Assembly (NCBI RefSeq): GCF_001761485.1
Contig: NC_090773.1
Span: 1 to 64,000 of the forward strand
DNA length: 64,000 nt
Source: Yarrowia lipolytica
Lineage: Eukaryota; Ascomycota; Dipodascomycetes; Dipodascales
Direction of reading: 5' to 3'
Under the pieces are notes generated by a model. That model ran no database searches and was not told the origin of the DNA. It saw only the letters and a list, made by a program, of their open reading frames with translations. Positions 32,623-42,226 of the stretch are shown here, in pieces. Position 1 is the stretch's first letter; the number at the start of each line of letters is the position of its first letter. The translations under genes were made by a program, and so were the position numbers.

Positions 32623-34440
32623 ATGGCTTCCCCAAACCACTTCGAGGACAAGCTGGGATCCGACACCCACTTTGACCACTATGATGACCCTCACCGACAC
32701 AGCCTTGAGGAGCGGGACCACCGACCTTCTCGAAAGTCTTCTTCTCGACGAGGACTGCCTGGCTTTGTGCAGCAGCTGCGAAACGCCGTCATGGACTCCG
32801 ATGATGAGGCCGTAGAGGGGGAGGACGAGGAGGCTGGAGGCATTCTGCTCAACCAGCCCGCCCCCGAAAAGGCCACCATCACCACAACCACCTCTCGACG
32901 ACGATCTATCATCGCTGATGACATTGACGACACTGGCTCCCAGGTGTCCATGGACCACGACGATGACGTGTGTCTGCCTGTAGAGGAGGGCTCTGGAGGT
33001 ATCGACTTCGAGGAGATTGATGACTACGTCCAGCAGCAGCGACGAGGTTCCAATGCTACTCGAACCGGCACTGCTCTTAACAAAGAGGAGGACTTCTCTA
33101 CCGACGAGACCGACGCCCGGTTCAACCCTCACGCTGACGACGTGCACCTCAGCAACCTCGAGCCCATGCGAACTCGAGACTCTGACCGAAGCCGACGACG
33201 ACGATCTTCGGTCGGAGGAGCTGGCATTCCTCAGATGAGCCGGCCCTCCGTGTTCCAGGACCGGTTCACCTTCTTCACCGCCGACTCTGAGGCCACTCTC
33301 CGAGGCCAGTCTATGAAGTCGCTGCTGGAGCAGGACCCTTCTCGGTCCACCTACAAGGAGCTGTTCGAGGGCAACTCCGACACCTGGTGGCTGGACTGCT
33401 ACAACCCCACCGATGGTGAGGTCAAGATGCTTTCCAAGGCCTTTGGAGTTCACCCCTTGACTTCCGAGGATATCCGAACCCAGGAGTCACGAGAGAAGGT
33501 GGAGATTTTCAAGTCCTACTACTTTGTGACCTTCAACACTTACGAGCAGGATTGGGAGTCTGAGGACTACCTTGACCCTGTCCCTGTGTACATGCTGGTT
33601 TTCAAGGAGGGCATCATCACTGTGCACTTTTCTCCCTTCCAGCACTTCGCCAACGTCCGACGACGAATCCGACAGCTGCGAGAGTATGTCAACGTGACCC
33701 CCGACTGGATCTGTTATGCCATCATTGATGACATCACTGATTCTTTCGTGCCCGTCTCCCACGAGATTGAGGTTGAGACTGAGGTAATTGAGGAGTCCGT
33801 ATTTGATGCTCGAGATGACGACTTTTCCCTCATGCTGCGACGAATTGGAAAGGCCCGATCCAAGACTCTGACTATGATGCGTCTTCTATCCGGTAAGGCT
33901 GATGTGGTTCGAATGTTTGCCAAGCGATGCACCGAGGGCCTTGGTGAAGGTGCCCCTAAGGGACACATTTCCCTCTACCTGGGCGATATTCAGGATCATA
34001 TTGTCACCATGTACCAAAACCTGATTGCCTATGAGAAGATTCTGTCTCGATCCCACACCAACTACCTTGCCCAGCTGCAGGTGCAGTCCGTGGACGCTAA
34101 CCATCGAGTCACTGACACTCTTGGAAAGGTCACCGTCGTGGGTACCATTCTGATTCCCATGAACCTGGTGACTGGTCTGTTCGGTATGAACGTTCGAGTA
34201 CCTGGCCAGGACGGAACCAACCTCGGCTGGTTCTTTGGTATTCTGGGCTTCCTGCTGGTGGTTGTGCTTACCGGCACTCTGCTGGCTCGATGGTGGCTCA
34301 AGGCCATGGCCAAGAAAATTTCGGGCAACTTCCGAAACGTGGGAGCTCCTTCTGTGCGAACCATGCGACGGGTCGAGACAATTCGAACGACTGGTTTCCC
34401 TCAGCATCGGGAGCACAACTCGGAGTTTTCTATGGTTTGA
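32623..34440 (+). CDS. CorA/Alr-type Mg2+ (divalent cation) transporter
   Basis: This 605-residue protein belongs to the fungal branch of the CorA pentameric channels (Alr1/Alr2 at the plasma membrane, Mnr2 at the vacuole), which pass magnesium. A disordered N-terminus (about 220 residues, rich in Arg, Ser and Asp/Glu) is followed by the CorA funnel domain, with WWLDCYNPTDGEVKMLSKAF, then FKSYYFVTFNTYEQD, then VHFSPFQHFANVRRRIRQLR. Two C-terminal helices form the pore: the first ends in the GMN signature (Gly521-Met522-Asn523 in FGMNVRVPGQ), and the second is WFFGILGFLLVVVLTGTLLA. The N-terminal basic stretch is like that of Alr proteins and is often phosphorylated. Alr1 cannot be told from Mnr2 by eye. 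The start ATG at 32623 is the first in frame. Confidence 0.9.
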   Translation: MASPNHFEDKLGSDTHFDHYDDPHRHSLEERDHRPSRKSSSRRGLPGFVQQLRNAVMDSDDEAVEGEDEEAGGILLNQPAPEKATITTTTSRRRSIIADDIDDTGSQVSMDHDDDVCLPVEEGSGGIDFEEIDDYVQQQRRGSNATRTGTALNKEEDFSTDETDARFNPHADDVHLSNLEPMRTRDSDRSRRRRSSVGGAGIPQMSRPSVFQDRFTFFTADSEATLRGQSMKSLLEQDPSRSTYKELFEGNSDTWWLDCYNPTDGEVKMLSKAFGVHPLTSEDIRTQESREKVEIFKSYYFVTFNTYEQDWESEDYLDPVPVYMLVFKEGIITVHFSPFQHFANVRRRIRQLREYVNVTPDWICYAIIDDITDSFVPVSHEIEVETEVIEESVFDARDDDFSLMLRRIGKARSKTLTMMRLLSGKADVVRMFAKRCTEGLGEGAPKGHISLYLGDIQDHIVTMYQNLIAYEKILSRSHTNYLAQLQVQSVDANHRVTDTLGKVTVVGTILIPMNLVTGLFGMNVRVPGQDGTNLGWFFGILGFLLVVVLTGTLLARWWLKAMAKKISGNFRNVGAPSVRTMRRVETIRTTGFPQHREHNSEFSMV

Positions 34441-34790
34441 TTTCCTTTTGATACATTTAGATTTATTTTAATTGATTAGATGATGTTTGAAAGATCACGC
34501 ATAGCTCGTAGTTGGTATCATGGCGATCTCGCCGAACAACATAAAGTTGATTGCCATGATTCGTTAGTTGGTCTAAATAGAGGTGAGACACTGAGTGGGA
34601 TGTCAGTGAGACATTTGCAAGGTGATCGGCACTGTTCCGCTGCATGGAAGCTCAATACAGGTTCTACAGCTACGTGTACCTGTACAGCAGATTATAAAAT
34701 GCATTGTCAAACTATTCTATCTCGTTTTGTGTGTCATTCCGTGGAGGCAGCTCAAGTGTAAAACATCCGTCGGTCTCTGCCTCTTTATGG

Positions 34791-35240
34791 TCAATAAAAG
34801 TAAGTGTCATTCGCAAATCGAACTTTCTTCTTTTTCATTGCTTCCATTTTCATGACCTCACGATGTAGATTTCGCAGGTCTGTTTGCAGTCGTCGCATGG
34901 CAACACAGTACCAGCTCATCTGGGGAATAATTTCAACGTCAGGCGAAAACCGGACATTGTAACCGTTCCTGTTGGGCCCCGAGTCGAACACAAAGACAGA
35001 CTCAACGCCATCGATGATCAAATCGACCCAATCGTCGATCCACTCTTGAATCTCGATTTTGCGCAGTGCCTGGTGGTAGATTTTCCCCTTTTGACGCTCA
35101 AATTTGTGTTCTCGATAAAGATCCGACAAAGAGCCCGTACTGGGGGGCACAGAGGTGCCACTAGGAGGGGAGGCATCGGGGAGATTGGTCTGTCCAATGA
35201 AGTTACTGTTGGGCAAGGTGGTGAAGTTTCTGAGAGCCAT
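34791..35240 (-). CDS. Small conserved-looking protein with PP1-docking-like tail, unknown
   Basis: This 149-residue protein of unknown family starts MALRNFTTLPNSNFIGQTNL and has a low-complexity Pro/Ser segment. A compact central part follows (YREHKFERQKGKIYHQALRK, then IQEWIDDWVDLIIDG, then SVFVFDSGPNRNGYNVRF) that looks folded, with alternating hydrophobic and charged residues. The C-terminus is a basic helix ending in KKKKVRFANDTYFY. KVRFA matches the RVxF consensus used by regulators of protein phosphatase 1. The ATG at 35240 is the first in frame and composition is coding-like, so it is probably a real gene. It is convergent with the Alr-type gene, and the 350 bases between them hold nothing clear. 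The phosphatase link is inference from one short motif. Confidence 0.65.
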   Translation of the reverse strand: MALRNFTTLPNSNFIGQTNLPDASPPSGTSVPPSTGSLSDLYREHKFERQKGKIYHQALRKIEIQEWIDDWVDLIIDGVESVFVFDSGPNRNGYNVRFSPDVEIIPQMSWYCVAMRRLQTDLRNLHREVMKMEAMKKKKVRFANDTYFY

Positions 35241-36049
35241 TATTTGGAGTTGGTGTGCCTACCGTAACCCCCATGGACAACTGCAATATATATCTCGATT
35301 GTGACAACAACATGGCTGGGGTTAATTCTTATGCCTGCGATACGAATATCTACGTGTAGGCATAGACTTGAAGGCGTTCGATTGTTTGACCTTCAGTTTA
35401 TGGCAGGGTTTGCGTTAGGCATAAATAACCGTTTTCGAAATCACTTGCGTGAGCAATAGGAACGATATTTGTGCTACGAGTGCCGATAGTTAACGACATT
35501 TCCCAAATACCAGGGAATAACGGGTAGTTTTTTGCTTATCCAGTAAGACCCCCTAAACCACAGCCGGAGACATAGACAAATTAGCAAAGTGTATGTGGTT
35601 TGATCGGTGCTCGTGCTTTACAGTTTTATATCATAGTTTGAACCTCAAATATTCTTTCTCCACTCTAAACCGATTAATAATAATTCAGGTTTGCTCATGG
35701 TAGATGGGGAAAAGCAGGAAACTATCTTAGCTCAGCATCACGTGCCTGTAACACTCTATGCCTTGTGTAAAACTGCGTTGGTCTCTTTCTGAGCTACAGT
35801 AGCTCAAGTGACAGGCCCCTTAGCTCCCACTATGCACTATGCAAAATAAGCTCAACCGAGGCACGGCGTGCGTCGAATAGAGTTGGGTATGTTGCATCCC
35901 TGCTCGTATATACGCATGGTGCGGCGTCTTCCGAGCGAGGTGTGATAGTCTTGGGTAGTTTTGGAGTAGCTACGATACAACTACGCAAACACGCCTCATT
36001 AATCAGCGAAAACTCATTAATACTCATTTAAACACTATAATATTTGGCG
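35241..36049. other. Intergenic region
   Basis: About 800 bases between the small protein's promoter and the 3' end of the second sugar transporter. Only short non-ATG frames occur. No RNA gene is recognised. Confidence 0.5.
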
Positions 36050-37669
36050 CTAACAGGTCTCCACGTGAACAGTGGCTCCCTTCTTCTCCTTGGCCAGATC
36101 GTCGTCTTCCTGCAGCTGGGTAGTGGTGCTTGTTTCGGGCACAAGCTTGGCTCCTCGTCGTCCAATGAGATACCAAGGTAGAGAGAACATCTCGTCGATA
36201 GATTCCAGAGATCTTCCGGAGACCTCGGGAAGGAAGAACCATGACCAGGCCAGACCGATGAGAATCACACCAGAGAAGAAGAACATGGTTCCATGGTCAG
36301 TCAGAGACTTTCGCATGTAGGGGAGTGCCTTGGAGTTACCATACTGGTTGACAAAGTGGAATACCATGATGATACCGCAGGCAAGTGATCGGTGTCGAAC
36401 AGTGTAGATTTCAGCGTTGATGAGGTACTGGATGGAGTTCCAGCCGAGAGCCCATCCGCAACCTGACAGGTAGATGGCAGCGATGGCACCTCCTCCAGCA
36501 TGTCTCTGGGAAGCAGTTCTGTCCTCAACAGCCCCAGAGCTAGCAGGAACAATAGACAGATAGATACCAAGATACAGCATGGAGATGAACTGGAGACAGA
36601 CGCCGGTGTAGAGAGATCGTCGTCGGCCGATGGTATCAATGAGGAAGACAGCACAGACAACGGAAGCAGCAAACTTGATAATACCTAGAATGGCAGTGTA
36701 CATCATTCGATCAGTTCGGAGAGTGACACCGAGCATGGCAAAGAACTGGGGCGAGTAGATGGTGACTGCGTTGGCTCCTGACCACTGGCCAAGTAGTTGG
36801 ACCATGATGCCAATGAAAAGTCTGTATCGATTGGCCTGAGTAGCAACAAGTTCCTTCAAAATAGAAAAGATGCTAGTACCAGATAGGGCCTGCTTTTCTC
36901 GCTCGACCTGTTCTCGGACATCAAGGATCTCTCCTTGGATGTAAACGTCGTCAATGGGAAGATGTCTGATCTTGGACAGAGTTTCCATTGCCTTTTCCTC
37001 CTGGCCAATCTTCATGAGCCATCTTGGAGACTCGTAAATGAAGAATGATCCAATGAAAAGGAGACCAGCAAAGATGAACTGGACACTGGTAGGGAGTACC
37101 CACTGCATTCTGCTCTCGTCAGAGACGTTCAGTGTTGTGGAATAGTTGGCAAAGTATTCCAACATGATACCCAGATAGACTGAGCCCGAAAAGACACATG
37201 TGCAGAGACCTCGAACATTCTTGGGAGACACCTCAGCAAGATATGTGGGACCAATAACGACGGACTGACCGATTCCTAGACCAGCAATGAATCGACCAGC
37301 CAGGAGTTGACCTTGGCCGTGAGAGGTGACTTGGATAACAACACCGACGATCCACACAATTAGCATCTGTTGCAAACATCGGACTCGTCCAATCTTGTCT
37401 TGGGCGAACATGGCGATAATGGAACCTCCCACAGAGCCCAGTTGGACCATGGCAGTGATGTTGGAGAGGGCATCTGCGATTTCTTTTTCGGTCTTGTTGG
37501 GGTCTCTGAGCCCGAATTGGTTCTCGAAGGAGACCTGGTGGGATGTACCTGAGATGTTTCCTTCATCAAGGCCTCGGGCTGAACCAAGCAGGCCAAAGAC
37601 TAGGACTGAGAGCCACAGAGTCCAATTGAGGACCTGTTTAGGCTCATTCTTCATGTTTTTCCAGAACAT
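36050..37669 (-). CDS. MFS sugar transporter (sugar porter family), second copy type
   Basis: This 539-residue, 12-helix sugar porter is distinct from the one at 9427-11406: its N-terminus is short and begins nearly at helix 1 (LNWTLWLSVLVFGLLGSARG). Signatures seen are GLDEGNISGT after helix 1, DKIGR in the loop after helix 2, RFIAGLGIGQSVVIGPTYLAE, the ESPRW block as YESPRWLMKIGQ, QLLGQWSGANAVTIYSPQFF, DTIGRRRSLYTGV, and PEVSGRSLESIDEMFSLPW at the end. The C-terminal tail is short and acidic/basic mixed. Overall it resembles the fungal quinate/hexose/lactose-permease-like group. The substrate is unknown. A TATA box lies about 60 bases upstream of the ATG at 37669. Confidence 0.9.
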   Translation of the reverse strand: MFWKNMKNEPKQVLNWTLWLSVLVFGLLGSARGLDEGNISGTSHQVSFENQFGLRDPNKTEKEIADALSNITAMVQLGSVGGSIIAMFAQDKIGRVRCLQQMLIVWIVGVVIQVTSHGQGQLLAGRFIAGLGIGQSVVIGPTYLAEVSPKNVRGLCTCVFSGSVYLGIMLEYFANYSTTLNVSDESRMQWVLPTSVQFIFAGLLFIGSFFIYESPRWLMKIGQEEKAMETLSKIRHLPIDDVYIQGEILDVREQVEREKQALSGTSIFSILKELVATQANRYRLFIGIMVQLLGQWSGANAVTIYSPQFFAMLGVTLRTDRMMYTAILGIIKFAASVVCAVFLIDTIGRRRSLYTGVCLQFISMLYLGIYLSIVPASSGAVEDRTASQRHAGGGAIAAIYLSGCGWALGWNSIQYLINAEIYTVRHRSLACGIIMVFHFVNQYGNSKALPYMRKSLTDHGTMFFFSGVILIGLAWSWFFLPEVSGRSLESIDEMFSLPWYLIGRRGAKLVPETSTTTQLQEDDDLAKEKKGATVHVETC

Positions 37670-37730
37670 TATTGGGGAGGTGTGGAATGATCTGTATGAA
37701 GAGTCCGAAAAGGCAGGAATACCAGGACTC

Positions 37731-37737
37731 TATATAC
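37731..37737 (-). promoter_or_regulatory. TATA box of the second sugar transporter
   Basis: TATATAG on the minus strand, about 60 bases before the ATG at 37669. Confidence 0.45.
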
Positions 37738-39204
37738 ATCAGCTCAGACTCCACGGCAGTATATCCAACTCCTTTCTTCCTCTCTGGGATATTCCGAATC
37801 GCACTGCTTCCCCGCTCGGTCTATTCGGCTCCGACTTGGCGGTCTTGGCGGTCTTCAAACCCCTCTGTTGTTCGGTAAACTCTTTAGTTGTGTTCAACGA
37901 TTCTCTATATCAAGTATCTATGTCGGGTGGTTTTCGCTACCGGATAATTACTGCACAACACAACCCCCCACCACACTAGTTACAAGGTTCAAACCGTTAC
38001 CCAGGGCAAGATATACCTCTAAACTGGGCATCTCAGCCGTGTTATAGCCCTAAATAGTTCCAGCCGTGCTACACTCCCATACTTGCAAAAAGATAGAGTC
38101 TTCATTCCCAACCTCGTCCCATTTTCTTTGACATTGCTTTGCCTAGGCCATTTCCCATTAAGTTTAGGGCTACCCCACATGTAACAAGCTGTATTCAAAA
38201 TCTTGTTTTTCTCTTGGCAATGACTGTTGGGATGACGCTTACGCCAGATCCGCGGAATTTGAAGCCCAAAGTTAGGTCGTGTGGTGAATCAGGCCACCCA
38301 CTTGCCATATTATTCTGGGTGGGCAGTCGATTGGATCAACCCTTGGTCTTGAAATCGTCCCATCTAGTTTAACATCTGCCTAGAACATAACGCATAAGAC
38401 TATGCGCCCACCTCTTGGCTGTTTTACACCACATATTTGTACTCCATATGAGGCCGGTCGCTGGTATAAATGTGACCCCCGCATTATGTGTCAAAAGTAT
38501 CTTTTCTTGGTCTACACGTCAAACACAAAGTGCCGTATCCTGTCAAACAAGGGAAACTGGCGGATCTGAAGAAACCTACGTGTTTCGCTGTTACATTGAG
38601 CCCCACAGTACAACCTACTTTTTGTTAATTGTTGGGGGTACACACTCTAACGGGCAGCTGGGCAGGGGTTCCTACCCCAGATCCTCGTGTCATTGGTTGT
38701 TTCGGAACGTAGATTAATCCGTAGTGCGGGGTGAACCACAGCGTTCTTTGTGTGGTCCAGTTTAACTGCACAATACACTGCTTGCTTGTTTTGGACATAA
38801 AACTGGACACACATTCTGAAGGCGGTCACCCGTGACACTACTGGGACGTTGTAGATTAACCGAATGGGACATTATTGGAACTTCCTTGCTTCAACAGAAT
38901 GCAACTCCTATCTCAGAAACCACCAGGTACGCAATTATGATTCTCTTCCCCCTCGCTGCCCTAGACTTCTACATAGGTGCCTGCGGTATCGTAAGTACAT
39001 ATTATGCATCACAATAAGTGCAGGGTGATGTTTCTATGTTCAGCTCTATTCTTAGTTTGTACTTGTATCCGGTATCGGCAAATCCCGGTGATAACGACGG
39101 CTGCATATCAAAAGACAAGCGACTGCTATCTGCAGGCCCTTTCATTGGCCACAAGAATTATTTGGTTTCATTCGTTATACGCTACTTCATCTGCCCGGGC
39201 GGGA
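37738..39204. other. Gene-free stretch with possible 5S rRNA fragment
   Basis: About 1.5 kb without a credible gene. The segment 38824-38848 (GGTCACCCGTGACACTACTG onward) resembles the antisense of the 5S rRNA internal control region, with two eight-base blocks at the right spacing. The flanks do not extend the match, so at most it is a short relic. The 3' end abuts the CUE5-like gene. Confidence 0.35.
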
Positions 39205-40635
39205 CTAGTCCTTGTCCTCTGTCACCTTGACCTCCTCCTTGACCTCCTCCTTGACCTCTTTTTTGGTTGTTTCCTCTTTGTCATCCTCATCGTCGCTATC
39301 TCCAATGAAGAATGGGTCCTTCTCTTCCTCGGGTTGGGGCTCAACTGCCTTGAGAGGCTCCCATTTGTTAGACTCGGCCTTGCTGGCTGCAGCGGTGGCA
39401 CCAGCGAGCGCGTCCTTGGCAGGGGGTCGAGGAGGCATCAATGGCTTGTCGTCGTCATCAAGATCATTGTTTTTGAGAGAAATGGATCGGAACTCGCCAT
39501 CGTCGGTAACTCGAGTCTTGGACCGTGACGACCTGGATGAGTAAAACTCCTGGTAAGATCGCTGAGACTCCTGGCTCTCCCGGCCAGATCCGAGAGCGCC
39601 AACCAGTCCTCGGGTAGACTCGGATCGAGGGGCGGGGGCAGGCCGCTGTCGACGGGGAGACTCATAGTAATCGTCGCCGTACTCCTCATAGTCTCTGTAC
39701 TGTCGCTCGTCGCCATCAACCCCATCAATCTTGTTGGACAGGTTCTTGACCCACGAGTTAACCTTGTTCTTGGTTTCGTTGAATCCCTGAACAACCTGAT
39801 TGGAGAAGTCCTGCCAATCCTCGCTCTGGAAAAAGCCCTGGTCGTCCTCCTCTTGGTTCTCTCGTCGCTCGTCGTATCGGCCTGAGTACGATCGGTTAGA
39901 CTCAGTTGAACCTCTGTATCGAGCGGGTACGCCTCCGGTTCGGTTTGCGGTTCGTCTATCGTACTGGCCAGCCAATTGCCGGGCCAGACGCTCATCGGCC
40001 TCAATCTGGGAGCGAGGAGAATGGATTCTGTGGGCCATTGAGGCGTCGGAGCCAGGGCCTCCGATGGGCCGCTGCTGCTGCTGTCGAGGAGGAATATCTG
40101 GCTTGAAGTTGGGGTCACTCATTGACAGCAGAGCGGTGAATGCAGGCTCCACCTCTCCGCCACTGGCAACCAGAACAGCCTTAATTATAGACTCCTCAGT
40201 GTCAGGGAAGGCCTCCTTGAGATGTGCCTGGGCCTGAGAGAAAGGCGAAAGAGGTCTCGGGGGTTTGGGAGGAGGGGTGGGAGGCTGAGATTCGCTCTGA
40301 GAGAGCTTGGGTGTGTAGGGCTGCTGGTATGAAGGAGCTGACTCCTCCTCTGTGGTAGTCTTCTTGTCCACCTCAGTTGTGGTGACGGTTTCCGTCTTCT
40401 TCTCGTCGCCATCGTTGTCGGTCTCCTCCTTTTCGGTAGTCACAGTGGTGGTGGTCTTATCGTCTTCCTCCTCCTTCTGGTCCTCTTCATCATCCTTAGA
40501 GACCTTAGTGTCCTTGGTGGTTTCCTTATCGTCCACCTTGAGATCCTCGACCTTGTCTTCAAGGTCGTCAATCTCAACTTCAGGGTTGGGATCCACCTCC
40601 TTCAATTCGTTGTTCTTGTTATTCTTTTTGGCCAT
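39205..40635 (-). CDS. CUE5: CUE-domain ubiquitin-binding autophagy receptor Cue5
   Basis: This 476-residue, mostly disordered acidic protein corresponds to Cue5, which binds ubiquitinated aggregates and proteasomes and hands them to Atg8 for selective autophagy. The CUE domain is at about 131-175: FSQAQAHLKEAFPDTEESII, then KAVLVASGGEVEPAFTALLS, with the AFP and terminal LL residues that contact ubiquitin. Near the C-terminus NKWEPLKAVEP provides a W-x-x-L Atg8-interacting motif (Trp425-Leu428), equivalent in position and sequence type to the WQPL of S. cerevisiae Cue5. The flanks are Lys/Glu/Thr-rich. The gene is intronless, with an ATG at 40635 that gives a Lys/Asn-rich start. Confidence 0.9.
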   Translation of the reverse strand: MAKKNNKNNELKEVDPNPEVEIDDLEDKVEDLKVDDKETTKDTKVSKDDEEDQKEEEDDKTTTTVTTEKEETDNDGDEKKTETVTTTEVDKKTTTEEESAPSYQQPYTPKLSQSESQPPTPPPKPPRPLSPFSQAQAHLKEAFPDTEESIIKAVLVASGGEVEPAFTALLSMSDPNFKPDIPPRQQQQRPIGGPGSDASMAHRIHSPRSQIEADERLARQLAGQYDRRTANRTGGVPARYRGSTESNRSYSGRYDERRENQEEDDQGFFQSEDWQDFSNQVVQGFNETKNKVNSWVKNLSNKIDGVDGDERQYRDYEEYGDDYYESPRRQRPAPAPRSESTRGLVGALGSGRESQESQRSYQEFYSSRSSRSKTRVTDDGEFRSISLKNNDLDDDDKPLMPPRPPAKDALAGATAAASKAESNKWEPLKAVEPQPEEEKDPFFIGDSDDEDDKEETTKKEVKEEVKEEVKVTEDKD

Positions 40636-42226
40636 TATTGTGGAGAAACAACTGTGATGATGTGATGGAAGGTGTTTACCTTAGGCCTTATTTAGTGATA
40701 TCTCGCAGATGCCACCTATAGCGTTATGCGGAGCGTGCATGGCCGGGTAATAAAGGAGTTTGCGCTACAGAGAGGTCTAGAAGCAAGATTGGGACACAAG
40801 CTTGACATAGTCAGCTCATGTTCACTCAATCTCTGTTTCTCTGGCAGCTCAAACTGCTGGTTTAACCACTGCAGCCACAGTCTCGAACCCTGATGATTCA
40901 GATAATCAACATGCATGCATGTGTCCAATGACCTGTTGACAATGGATGCGGTCTGTACAGTTTCTCTCACTGGTGGTGCATATACATCCCTAACCCTGCA
41001 TGATTTTGGGACTATAAAAACCTGCTCACGTCCATCTTATTCTTGTTCTTTAGATATCAACTCCTATTACTAGAGCTTCCTTTCAGTATGACAACCTCAC
41101 TGAACTGAAGTGTGGACACAGGAGAGAGATCAATGTGGAATCTGTACACAGCCGGTTGGGGAACGCTCTTCTTCTTTGTTCCGCGATTGGTAATCTCACC
41201 TCTAGTGAGATGAACCTGGCAGGTTCCTACATCCTCCTTATAAAATTTTCATAGCATCGTCGACGCTGCATTGTGACTATCTCTCTGGTCACTATTGTGT
41301 GCTTGTGCCTCCGTACTACACCCGTGTTTATGCGAACCAGGTGGGGCTGAATATTCAGTATTTTTGCCTTGCTCAACGGCTTGTGTGCAAATCTTCGTCG
41401 GTATCATATGTTCTGTGAGGCGGTATGGTATTTACCCTGCTGAAATGCGTGTCGAATAGTCTCACAGTAAAGGTGCTTGATGAGGTCATGTCGCATTCTT
41501 TATGTGTCTTTTATTCACGCATTATACAGTATTTGCATCTACAGCGTCAGGTTTGGTCAACGAAAGCGTCAACAAAATTTCCAACTAATTATTCAACTAA
41601 ACATTCCAATGTTTGTACTGTTTTGCTTTGGGACATCAATGTATGCAGAACAAAAAAAAACGATACCGGTGAATGCCGATGCTGGAAAGCCGCAATACAA
41701 CTCACTAACCCATGACCCGGGTCTCAGCCACCATTGAACGGGGCTTTCATATGTTGAGTGGCTTGCAACCTGTTTCTTTGTGCTGACACCTGGGGTTATC
41801 AGACAAGACGACACTGCATCAAGCCACTCTAAGACGCGATGATTGTGCAGTCCGCCAATGTTAATGTGGAGACAGGTTTAGCAATTGGCTTGAGTAAGGC
41901 TGAAAAGACGAGGAGAAGAAACAACAGGCTTTTTTGTCCCTAATCATGCCTCTTATTTTCAGACCTGCGACTCCCAGCCGGTGGCTAGAAATGAGGCTTG
42001 ACCATCCCTTGCCCAAGCCACACTTGCTAAAGCTGTCTTATCCTATGGACTACTCCATATTGATGGTGAGGGCAGACGCCAAGATGGAAATTGGAGGTGC
42101 AAATGAAATGCCAAGAACTAGTTGCTCTGTGGCTTTCGATTTCGTGATGGCATCCTTATCCAACTCGAGTCGTATTTAAGAAGGACTTTGTAGAAGCATT
42201 TGTCTGTAGAACAACTCATCATTGCC
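40636..42226. other. Gene-free divergent intergenic region
   Basis: About 1.6 kb between the divergent CUE5 and Dal5-type genes. TATA-like ACTATAAAAACC at 41010-41021 and CTTATAAAATTTT near 41236 sit on the + strand, but no long frame follows either. They could drive a short RNA or an unrecognised small gene. TATTTAAG at about 42173-42180 is the likely TATA of the downstream permease. Confidence 0.4.

Noticed and set aside
38630-38900. TGTTGGGGG...CTTCAACA as a possible solo LTR
   Set aside because: Ends look LTR-like, but no target-site duplication or internal similarity was found.
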